The position numbers were made by a program, and so were the translations under genes. Of a stretch of DNA of 64,000 nt, positions 55,349 to 64,000 are shown in pieces. Location of the stretch: positions 16,410,509 through 16,474,508 of the forward strand of contig OZ026524.1 in NCBI GenBank assembly GCA_964019695.1. Direction: 5' to 3'. The notes below the pieces were generated by a model. That model was given only the letters and a program-made list of their open reading frames with translations. It was not told where the DNA came from and ran no database searches. Within the stretch, counting starts at the first letter, position 1. Each line of letters begins with the position of its first letter. Source of the DNA: Loripinus fragilis (taxonomy: Eukaryota; Mollusca; Bivalvia; Lucinida; Lucinidae).

Positions 55349-56600
55349 GTCCGCTTGAAAACTTCTTTAACACCTTAGACATGCAACAAATACGAGAAGA
55401 ATTTCTAGCGATAAGGCGTGCCATTTCCCTAAATGAGACGTTCGTTTTATTTTGTTGAAATAAGGACTGGAGACACTAGGCACATTCAACAAATACACAT
55501 TGACCAGCCGTATATTCACCCTTGCAGCCTAGTCCGTGTATAATAATCGTTTTTGTCCTTAATGCATATAATAATTCTACTTCGTGTAGAATGAGAATTT
55601 ATTATGATCATCAACTGTGCTTGTTATTTCAGTAACATGTATGTGAAATAGACCGTTACACTAAGGTAAACAAATGGTATATCACGATAGAGTATATATT
55701 TTTATACAGTTGATGTACAATAAAAACGAGCATTTGGCAAAGCAGTCTATTTTTGTCAGATGTTTGATGTCTTCTTTGGCTTATACAACCCCTTCCCCCC
55801 CCCTAGACCCAAGACGCCATTTACATATGTTGTATATGTTTATAGCGACATACCATTGTCCAAAGAGCATCTTGGGTCTAGGGGTGGGGGTGTGGGGGGA
55901 AACATCTAAAAACAAATTGAAAGACACCAGTTTCACATTTCCAGTGACAAACGTCACAATTTTAAGTATATTTCGTACGCATTCGTAGGAAGAATATCGT
56001 AAAGTTTTGGAAATAAATAGCACTTCTATCCTTTACAGTTTAGCACTTTTACGTTTTGAAAACTAGCAATGCATTTACTCAAAGTCTGGTCTAAATGGCG
56101 CCCAGTAGAAAGACGTAAAATGAGGGGTGGGAGTAGAAAGCGCAAAATTTTACTGCTTTGCTACTGATAAATTGCTTTGAAACGTATTTTGATGCTTACT
56201 ATGCATATTTTGCTGCCGAACCGCAACAATTCTAAAGACAAGAGTGCAGTTTGAAAATTTGGTGTTTGTAATCATGTCAACAAGGGAAAATACACGCCTT
56301 ATCGCTAGAGCTTCTTTCCATCTAAACTGCCAGAAATCGTCTAAGGGACGGTAGATTGATTTTTGAGTTTTGAAATTTGAATTTTGATATTGACCGCATT
56401 TGTGTAATTTTAATGAATAAAGGGTATATTTTCAGCATGTTCACATTTGTAAGAAATTTTTGATGAGTAAGGGTTTTGTCAATATTAAGACTGTCTTACA
56501 AAATCATTGCACAGAGTGTCTGTACTGACTAAACTTTTTCTTCTGAGTATATTATGATTGTCTGAATCTGGCTTCAAATTTTGTTTCCTTTCTGTTTCAG
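55349..56600. other. HS6ST upstream region with two inverted repeats
   Basis: CTAGCGATAAGGCGTG at 55405-55420 is inverted at 56293-56308, about 870 bp apart. Inside, CTAGACCCAAGACGC (55803) pairs with GCATCTTGGGTCTAG (55867) as a hairpin with flanking C- and G-runs. The 5' untranslated exon of HS6ST and its promoter were not identified. Confidence 0.5.
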
Positions 56601-56613
56601 GTTGTTCTATACC

Positions 56614-57206
56614 ATGCACGTTCTGACTTTCGAAATGCGACGCAACAAGAAATTCTTCCTCGTCATTATCTCCGCCTGCGTCGTTGTATATTTCTTTCTC
56701 TACAGATCTAACACCCCTGCACGGCGACGCTATAATCCAGTTAAAAACGGTCATCACATTTCATTCTACAGAGACAGTTTAACAAATAATGAAACATTTC
56801 GCCAGTCATTCATAAACCAACCATTCTATCTACCTTCGTCTAAAGAAGTCATTAAAATGTACCTGAAAAAACAAGAACCTCGTTTCGATTTTAAACCGGA
56901 AGTGTTGAAAACTGAACTGGGCTTTAACATTAACAAAGACGTGATCGTTTATCTCCACATTCAAAAGGCAGGAGGGACTCTATTCAATGAGCACCTAATG
57001 AAAGACCTAGTTCTTGAAAAACCTTGTAATTGCACAAAAGAAATGATAACCAATCCGTGTTTATGTAAGACAAGTTCTGGTCACGTGTGGTTATTCAGCT
57101 GGTTCTCGGTTGGTTGGCCATGTGGACTACACGCTGATTGGACGATGCTTCATGAATGTGTGGCGGAAAGTTTTGAAAAGACGGAAGGCAAAGATTCTCA
57201 CAGAAG
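56614..57206 (+). CDS. HS6ST: Heparan-sulfate 6-O-sulfotransferase, coding exon 1
   Basis: The enzyme moves sulfate from PAPS to C6 of glucosamine in heparan sulfate, in the Golgi. The exon follows TTTCTGTTTCAG (56601 is its first base). The first ATG after that is 56614; a second in-frame ATG is at 56635. Residues 14-31 form a single membrane anchor behind a basic RRNKK, a type II topology. NNET and NCT are N-glycosylation sequons. The 5'-PAPS-binding loop is HIQKAGGT (115-122), with Ala where vertebrate proteins have Thr. The conserved block WLFSWFSVGWPCGLHADW (159-176) includes the likely catalytic-pocket His173. A phase-2 donor AGGTAACT ends the exon. Any upstream non-coding exon was not identified. 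Confidence 0.93.
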
Positions 57207-57920
57207 GTAACTAAATCATAAATTTACATAATTGTAAAAAAGATCTGACAAAAGTGTCTTAGAAGCAATTATAATACCCAAGTAAGACATACATATTTCG
57301 TATTTAGTTTGCCTGCTAGTAGCGTCTTTTGATGTCTGCTTCTAACCTTTGCTAACAAATTGGACAGGACACAGTTCAGGGCCAACAAAACGTCAGACCT
57401 TATCTGTTTCCAACTGTTTGGCAATCAACTTGTTATATATATATATATATATTTATTATATACACAGTAATGAAATACAGGAAAATATGTATTAAATATA
57501 ATGCGTATTTTAAAAAAAGCTGTATTTCACAGCCGTGAAAATATAAAAAGCTGTTTTTTCACTGCAGTGAAAATATAAGTTGTATTTCACGGGTGAAATT
57601 GGATGTCCTCTGCTTTCTCCATTGACTTTCTTGAGCCCACTTCAGAATTTCAAACGCCTGTAACTTTCTTATTAGTGGACAAAAATACAAAGTGTGGGTA
57701 TTCATTTTCTTAGTTAGGTCGCAAGGAAAATTTTGGTAATACATGTGTCGGGATTTGCTGAAATTTTCACTATTTCTACTCCTGCTCCTATGGGTTTCAG
57801 TTTTGCCGACATTGAACGTTATGCAACGTCATCACTAATATGACGTAATGTGCGAACGTGTATGGCGTCATTTAGTGCAAAAAATCTGTCACGCTTAAAA
57901 GTGTATATAATAAAAAGAAA

Positions 57921-58068
57921 ATTCAATTTTTTGGAATGAATATGCCATTTATTTCATCTCGTGAACCGAGAAAATGTATATTTCATTCGTGGCTTCGCCA
58001 CTCATGAAATATGTATTTTTCGCTCCACTCGATGAAATAAATGGCATATTCATTCCAAAAATTTGAAT
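57921..58068. mobile_element. Foldback MITE with 38-base arms
   Basis: ATTCAATTTTTTGGAATGAA at left is inverted as TTCATTCCAAAAATTTGAAT at right, and the pairing continues through TATGCCATTTATTTCATC. The loop has its own small stem (GTGGCTTCGCCAC). It ends just before the TA tract. Confidence 0.75.
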
Positions 58069-58071
58069 ATC

Positions 58072-58072
<1 letters not shown>

Positions 58073-58151
<79 letters not shown>
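58073..58151. repeat. (TA)n microsatellite
   Basis: About 39 uninterrupted TA units. Length may be unstable. Confidence 0.95.
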
Positions 58152-58153
<2 letters not shown>

Positions 58154-58445
58154 CTGAATTATAATATTTAAAAAAAGCAGGTAGGTAAAATGCTGATGGC
58201 ATTTACCGGTAAATAACGGCAAATACTGGCTAATTGAAACTGCCATCGCACTAATATCTGATCATCTCTGTAACATCCTCTTACACGGATCAGATAACTT
58301 GAGCTTGGAAAAAATAAAAAGTCTTTGACTATGTCTTAAAATTTATCTACGAATCTGGACGTTTCGATCACAATGAAACAGCTGCACACGATGAAAGCCT
58401 GTAAGATTGTGCTAAAATATTCTCTCACTATCTCTAACACACACT

Positions 58446-58525
58446 TGCTCTCTCTCTCTCTCTCTCCCTCTCTCTTACGCACACACGCACTTACAAACAC
58501 ACGCACACACACACACATACACAAT
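58446..58525. repeat. (CT)n then (CA)n microsatellite
   Basis: CT-rich run (58448-58475) followed by ACACGCAC-type and CACACACACAC runs (58480-58520). Confidence 0.85.
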
Positions 58526-60287
58526 TTGTTCATTGGATGTATATATGTACATATTTTCATGTTACTGTGTGTCTATCTGTAATCCTTTGTATTAGTATGC
58601 ACATGTTCTTCATGAGGAGACCTACTAGTGGCCCTGAGACTGTTAGGAATCCTCGTTATATATATAGCATTAAATTAAATAATTGAATTTAGCACACAGG
58701 GGAGGATGGAGTGAAAATTCGCCTATCATTAAAAACATTGTCCGTCTATGTAGTTTTATTTTCGCTTAAATTATAAGCCTCAAAGATCGTTTAAAACTAA
58801 AATAAAAGTGCCACAGGCATGAATAATACCCCGCTAAGATTATTTTCGATACAAAGACTATGCATAAATCAAAGGCCATAACTTAAAGCTTGACTGCAAT
58901 TGTCTGGACCAAGAAATTGTATACACAATTTCAGCATATTTTCAAATTAAGGGCCATAACTCTGTTGTTTTTTTTGAAAAAAAATGATATGCATTGCAAT
59001 CTAATAACACTCCTTCATAATATCAACTCACATGCAGAGTTTGAAGAAATTGATCAAATAATGACCAAGATCAAGCACCAAAACCAATGTTCACCATAAA
59101 TCAAGGGCATTAGCTCTGAGCTTATTTGACGAAATTTGCCAACCACTCCTCGCAAATTTCAACTCGTATACAAAGTTTGAAGACAATTAGCTAAAAAATG
59201 TCCAAGATAGAGCATTGAAACCATTTTTAAATAAATCGAAGGCAATAACTCTGTGCAAATTTGACAAAATTTACCAATCTACAATCTCAAACCACTCCTC
59301 TTATATATCAACTCATATACATTGTTGGAAGACAATCAGCCAAAATTGCACGAGATAGAGCAAGGAAACCAATTTTCTACACGAATCAAGGACAATAACT
59401 GTGCTTATTTGACAAAATTTATCCATCTTCAATCCCAAACCACTCCTCTTAAATACCAACTCACATACAAAGTTTGCAGGCAATCGGCAAAAAAGTGCGC
59501 GAGAAAGAGCACTGAAACCAATTTTCTATACGAATCAAGGACAATATCTCTGTGCTAATTTGACGAAATTTATCCATCTACAATCCCAAACCACTCCTAC
59601 TAAATATCAACTAGTATACAAAGTTTGAAGACAATCAGCCAACAAGTGAGCCGGATAGAGCACGGAAACAAATTTTCTACTCGATTAAAGGGCATTTACT
59701 CTGTGCTGGTTTGACGAGATTAATCCATCTACAATCCCAAAGCACTCTTACTAAATATCAACTCATATACAAAGTTTTAAGACAAACGGCCAAAACAAAA
59801 ATAAAAATAACAATCCCAAACCACTCCTCTTAAATACCAACTCACTTACACAATTTGAAGACAGTCGTACAAAAATGCGCGAGATAGAGCATGAATAAAT
59901 TTTCTACGCGAATCAAGGGCAATAACTCGGCTAATTCGACGAAATCAATCCATCTACAATCCCTAACCATTCCTTCTTAATATCAACTCATAATCAAAGT
60001 TTGAAGACAATCGGCCAACAAGTGAGCGAGATAGAGCATGGAAACCAATTTTCTACACGAATAAAGGGCAGTAACTGTGCTGATTTGACGAAATTTATCC
60101 ATTTACAATCCCAGACCACTCCTACTAAATATCAACTCCTATACAAAGTTTGAAGACTATCGGCTAAAAAGATAGCGAGAAAGAGCACGGAGACCAATTT
60201 TCTACACGTAAAGGGCAATAACTCTGTGCTGATTTGACGAAATTTACCCATCTACAATCCCAAACCACTTCTCCCCAATATCAACTA

Positions 60288-61400
60288 CACTGCTCAAAAT
60301 GTTTAAAAGAACACTGCGTATTTTGCCATTGGTCATAAAACAAAGTCACTCATAGTCTAACTCATAACGAGAGTTGGATTAATAAGGCAAAGACATGTTT
60401 CTCCTGTGATTAGTTTGGCTACCCATCACACGGGTGGTAAACCTAGGAACTACCACGAAATTGTGTTAACGTAATTTTGTTCCCAAGCCACATCCGGGAT
60501 ACGTCGTGGTAGTTTCCAGGCCGAAAATTGGATAAATAAAGGTTCATTTTCGTTTTATTTTTACTATTTAGAACGACTTGTAGTAAAATCGGGCAATGTG
60601 GTTCCGTGTAAATATGTCTCATTGTCCCATCTAGCCCAAAATTTTGTATGAAAAGTTACTTTATTTCTTTAGATGTGTGTTTCCCCACTGACCATCGGAC
60701 CACTTTTCTCCAAAGTACAGTGCCAGTTATTTACACGGAACCACACTGCCCGATTTTACCACAAGTCGTTCTAAATAGTAAAAATAAAACGAAAATGAAC
60801 CTATGTTTATCCAATTTTCGGCCTGGAAACTACCACGACGTATCCCGGATGTGGCATGGGAACAAAATTACGTTAACACAATTTCGTGGTAGTTCCTAGG
60901 TTTACCACCCGTGCATCAAGGATGATGTTTGTTAATAAAAATGAAGTAATCCCTTTCCGGAAATCTCCATGGAACGCTTAATGTAAAAATAGAATTTTGT
61001 TAAAAATCCCTTTTTTTCAAAACCAAATTTTAAGAGGATGTTTCATTCAAGCACCACAAGAGCATCTTTTCTGTACAGTCAATAGCCTTTCTATGTAACA
61101 GAAATCATTAGGCTACAATATTAAAAAATTCGGAAGATTCTACAGAGTTCCAGAAAAAAATCGTCATTTTCAAGAAAATTAAAAAAAATACAAAATTTGA
61201 GCCATGAACTTTAGCAGCAATTGTTTTATCAAACACTTTTTCTGGTCCAAAACTTTGACTATCCTAGCACAAATGGTAAAAGAAACTGGGTGTCTGTCCT
61301 ATAGTCTATTGAAATAAATTTTACTTGTCTATTAGACAGGGGTTAACATCATCACCTATGGAAAATCATCAGGTGTTTTTTTTTAATATTTTGAGCAGTG
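60288..61400. mobile_element. Tc1-like element with TA duplication, containing a foldback
   Basis: CACTGCTCAAAATG at left and ATTTTGAGCAGTG at right are inverted and flanked by TA (60286-60287, 61401-61402). This terminus is typical of Tc1-like elements. Without the inner foldback the element is about 620 bp, so it lacks a transposase. It interrupts a unit of the tandem array (CAACTA then TTATGCAAAGTGTGAAG). Confidence 0.85.
60429..60913. mobile_element. Foldback element, 485 bp, 5-bp target duplication
   Basis: CACGGGTGGTAAACCTAGGA and its inverted copy end at 60913; the pairing continues through ACTACCACGAAATTGTGTTA, ACGTCGTGGTAGTTTCCAGG and TAGAACGACTTGTAGTAAAA. The arms (about 60429-60630 and 60725-60913) leave a short loop. 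CATCA flanks both sides (60424-60428, 60914-60918). Confidence 0.9.
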
Positions 61401-61603
61401 TATTATGCAAAGTGTGAAGAAAATCTGTCAAGAAATGCTAAAGATAGAGAGTGGAAACGAAGTGGTGACGGACAGACAGATGGACGTGCACTCAACGCAA
61501 ATTTTTGAACGGACGGTATTAACATATTACCCGCACTTTGTAAGTGGCGGGGTATTAAAATAAGATTTTTGACCACTTAAATTAAGATCACTAGACCCAA
61601 TAC

Positions 61604-62101
61604 CAGGGTGGGTAGTCACGTGGTTTTTGCTTGGATACACTGTACGGATGTTCGAATACACTGTGCGGGCATTCTGATCGAATGTAGGTAGATTTCTCTA
61701 TGTTTTCTCATCTATACCCAGAAAGTTATACACCATTTATCCAGCCCACATCTTCCCCTATCAAACGCTACCAGGATAGCATCTTTAAGCTTCTTACTTT
61801 GAGTACTAACTCTGTCACAAATGTTGTCCGTACAGCTTGTTTCTAAATTCAGGCCCGATCTTCGCCGCTAAAAATTTTGTGACAGAGTCTGTACTCAAAG
61901 TAAGAAGCTTTATGAGGATATCCTGGCATCGTTAGATCGGAAAAAATGGGGGCTGGAAAATGGTGTATAACTTTCTATGTAAAGATGAAAAAAACACGCA
62001 TTAATATCTACTTACTTTTGCTTAAAACATCTGTGTGGAAAGAAGTCCGCCATTTTTCCGTACAGTGTATCCAAGCAAAAAACACGTGACTACCCACCCT
62101 G
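61604..62101. mobile_element. Foldback element, 498 bp, 5-bp target duplication
   Basis: CAGGGTGGGTAGTCACGTGG and the inverted end (62082-62101) form the outer arms; inner arms share AAGAAGCTT.. words, GTACTCAAAGTAAGAAGCTT being inverted as AAGCTTCTTACTTTGAGTAC. AATAC flanks both sides (61599-61603, 62102-62106). It ends 150 bases upstream of the HS6ST second exon. Confidence 0.9.
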
Positions 62102-62251
62102 AATACAGACCCTCCCAAGCAAACGCCTAACGTCGATGCGACGTCGCCGTTCAAATGACGCTGTTTTAATGTGTGTCTAATGGAGATCCTTAAATAGTTT
62201 GGTTGCTTGAAGGTAAATGAACTAACAAATATTTGTGTAATTTTCTTCCAG

Positions 62252-62813
62252 ATATTTCTACATCACGTTGCTACGCGACCCAATTGCTAGGTACCTCAGT
62301 GAGTGGAAGCACCATCGACTTGGAAACCACTGGAAAGACACCAAACTACGATGTAACGGCAAAAGCGTGGGTTTCTTTGACGTCCGTCCATGTTTCAACG
62401 AGCGAACATGGGAAGACGTCTCGTTTGATGACTTTATAGATTGTCAGGACAATCTTGCCACCAACAGACAGACCAGAATGTTAGCCAATTTATCTAAAAG
62501 TCATTGTTATGACAGGAGGGCGATGAAACCGCCAGAGAGAACAAAGGCCATTCTAGAGAGTGCCGTGGACAATGTTCAACATTTGGCTTTCTTTGGACTG
62601 ACTGAATATCAAGAGGAAACTAGAAAACTGTTTGAACATACGTTTAAATTACAGTTTAAGAGACCTTTCAAGACTTTACTGGATGACGAAGGGGATGAAG
62701 TGATATCTGCTAGACAATACGTACACATGATGAAATATATCGAGGCTGATGTCCATTTATATCAGTATGCCAAGCAGTTGTTTCTTGAAAGAGTCAAGAG
62801 AATTCCCACATGA
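62252..62813 (+). CDS. HS6ST: Heparan-sulfate 6-O-sulfotransferase, coding exon 2
   Basis: Acceptor TTTTCTTCCAG precedes A-TAT-TTC, which completes the Arg codon split at 57206. It encodes YFYITLLRDPIARYLSEWKH, the 3'-PAPS-binding word. It continues with NLATNRQTRMLANL, FFGLTEYQEETRKLFEHTF and FKRPF, then a short C-terminus ending RVKRIPT and TGA. All are diagnostic of HS6ST. The whole protein is 384 residues; vertebrate HS6ST proteins are about 400-500, longer at the C-terminus. A short stretch of Cys residues (MLADLS-like block, then SHCYD) is conserved. Confidence 0.94.
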
Positions 62814-62831
62814 CAAACAATTGTCTCCTCG

Positions 62832-63113
62832 CATGGGCGGATCTAGAGGGATGAAGGACAGGGGGTCCGGAACCCCCCCTGAAAAATCACAAAAATATAG
62901 GGTTTCCTAGCAATATTGATCCAGATCCCCTAGAAATCACAAAGCTACCAAGCCAGCATTCATCGACACGCCAGCGAAACGCCATTTAAATGGCGTTTCG
63001 CTGGCGGGCCGATAATGGCCCGATTTTAGGTGTATTTGGATCCACTCATTAACTATAAAAAAAAAACGTTCTCAAAGTTAGACCCCCTCTGAAAATACTT
63101 TCTGGATCCGCGC
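62832..63113 (+). mobile_element. MITE of the GCGCGGATCC family with perfect 38-bp palindrome
   Basis: It starts GGGCGGATCTAGAGG and ends CTGGATCCGCGCA, imperfect inverted ends. Internal blocks match 4691-4935. The palindrome 62969-63006 (19 bases each side of the centre between 62987 and 62988, CGCCAGCGAAACGCCATTT on the left) is perfect. It begins about 20 bases after the HS6ST stop codon, so it probably lies in the 3' untranslated region. Confidence 0.85.
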
Positions 63114-63117
63114 ATTT

Positions 63118-63860
63118 AAAGCTGCATAGTGTGTAACATTTGATCTTTTAATTTTAAAACTAATGTTTCTATTTTTCAAGAACACAGTAAAAAAACTAAA
63201 ATTCAGGTATACATTTTACAAATTTCGTAAATCTTAACAAATTATCAGTATCAAAACAACAGCATTTATGTTAAAATTACCTGTCTATAATTATTGGAGG
63301 AACGCAAATAATTACCAACAAGAGAAAAACACACCTGTTTTATAATATAATTCACTTTTCCGTGCAGTTTTCAGCTATAGTGAACAGATTTATTGTGAAA
63401 ACATAACTTAAAGCTGCATAGTCTGTAGCTTTTGATCTTCTAATTTTAAAAATATTTTTTTTTATTTTTCAAGAACATAGTAAAAATACTCAAATTCAGG
63501 TAAACATTTTACCATTTTCGTAAATCTTAACAATTTATCACTATCAAAACAACTGCATTTATGTTAAAATTCAACGGTCTAGAATTATTGGAGGGACGCA
63601 AATAATTACCAAAAAGAGAAAAATACACCTATTTGATAAGATAATTCACTTTTCCATGCAGTTTTCAGCTGACAGTGTACTGAATATTTTTATTGTGAAA
63701 ACATAGCTTAATTCTACTTTTACAAATGATTTAAAAGAAAATAAAAATTTTCGAAAATTGTTCATAGTTACAGAGTATGCAGCTTTAATTCTACTTTTAC
63801 AAATGATTTAAAAAGAAAATAAAAAAATTCGAAAAATGTTCATAGTTGCAGACTAAAGTC
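63118..63860 (+). repeat. AT-rich tandem repeats
   Basis: AAAGCTGCATAGT starts at 63118 and 63410, a period of about 292 bp, with CAAGAACA.AGTAAAAA and ATTATTGGAGG.ACGCAAATAA shared. A second short tandem (period 77) covers 63710-63860, with TTAATTCTACTTTTACAAAT in both units. No gene was seen to the end of the window. Confidence 0.75.
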
Positions 63861-64000
63861 TCTTTAAACAATTGCCTCCTTGCATTATTCGAATGTTTCC
63901 ATTTTACAACCTCATGAAATGTGTAAAAGGAACATTGAAAGGTGAAATGGCAAAATGTGTAAACCCTGATTAGACCCTCTTAAACTTTAAGGGGTGGTCT

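Larger units (their letters stand above)
58827..61555 (+). repeat. Tandem-core module with ~149-bp units and terminal stem-loop
   Basis: The module starts AATACCCCGCTAAG and ends with TACCCGC-loop-GCGGGGTATT (61527-61555), an inverted edge pair. About nine units have starts near 59139, 59289, 59437, 59586, 59734, 59818, 59962, 60112 and 60260, sharing CAAACCACTCCT, TATCAACTCATATACAAAG and TTTGAAGACAATCGGC. A GTGACGGACAGACAGATGGA microsatellite-like word precedes the terminal stem-loop. The array is split at 60287 by a transposon. Confidence 0.8.
57207..62251 (+). other. HS6ST intron, 5.0 kb
   Basis: The intron has matching GT and AG ends (57207, 62251) and phase 2. It holds a foldback, a long TA tract, a nine-unit tandem array with a nested transposon stack, and a 498-bp foldback. 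No additional coding exon is needed: the joined exons match the full family domain. Confidence 0.85.

Noticed and set aside
56581..56613. TTG start of the HS6ST frame
   Set aside because: This stretch is the polypyrimidine tract and acceptor; the coding start is the ATG at 56614.
59139..60290. CRISPR-like regular spacing
   Set aside because: Units are ~149 bp with diverged sequence throughout, not short exact repeats with unique spacers; the genome is eukaryotic.

Overview
The window is eukaryotic, AT-rich and intron-rich. It is very probably from a lophotrochozoan, most likely a bivalve mollusc. The evidence is host genes with GT-AG introns, CR1/Jockey-type LINEs, tRNA-derived SINEs, and modular repeats with ACGG-type microsatellites and molluscan-style ends beginning TTAGCTCAC. 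Nothing prokaryotic or viral was seen. The species call is inference.

Two host genes lie in tandem on the + strand. RNASEH2B (accessory subunit B of ribonuclease H2) is spread over six exons from 16921 to 35786. All six keep reading frame, but the first coding exon was not found. A heparan-sulfate 6-O-sulfotransferase (HS6ST) has two coding exons, 56614-57206 and 62252-62813, which join into a complete 384-residue type II Golgi protein. The genes act in unrelated processes (ribonucleotide removal from DNA, and proteoglycan sulfation), so I see only neighbourhood, not a pathway.

Nearly everything else is layered mobile DNA. 0-9.4 kb: a TA-flanked 962-bp transposon with a transposase-like exon and two tRNA-like segments, a 575-bp element with 6-bp target duplications, a 3.6-kb TA-flanked element, and an inverted pair of ~980-bp arms. 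9.9-14.5 kb: a LINE with an intact ORF of 1116 codons that starts with a 2A-like ribosome-skipping motif. 17-36 kb: RNASEH2B introns carrying MITEs, a tandem-core module, and a ~3-kb mariner-like element filled with at least eleven copies of a 16-bp motif. 36-49 kb: SINEs and a tandem-core element invaded by a LINE (13-bp target duplication, altered catalytic box) and by a 2.3-kb inverted-repeat element that itself holds a foldback. 49-56 kb: mostly unexplained sequence, a SINE, and a LINE that has lost its polymerase domain. 57-62 kb: the HS6ST intron, with a tandem array invaded by a Tc1-like element which in turn was invaded by a foldback. 62.8-64 kb: a MITE with a perfect 38-bp palindrome and AT-rich tandem repeats.

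The most unusual signals are the 16-bp motif cluster (22.7-23.9 kb), three unrelated foldbacks of 481-498 bp that all have 5-bp target duplications, the 2A-led LINE, and a recurring plan of tandem core plus ACGG microsatellite plus terminal stem-loop. Coordinates of repeats are read by eye and may be off by a few bases where no exact junction is claimed.
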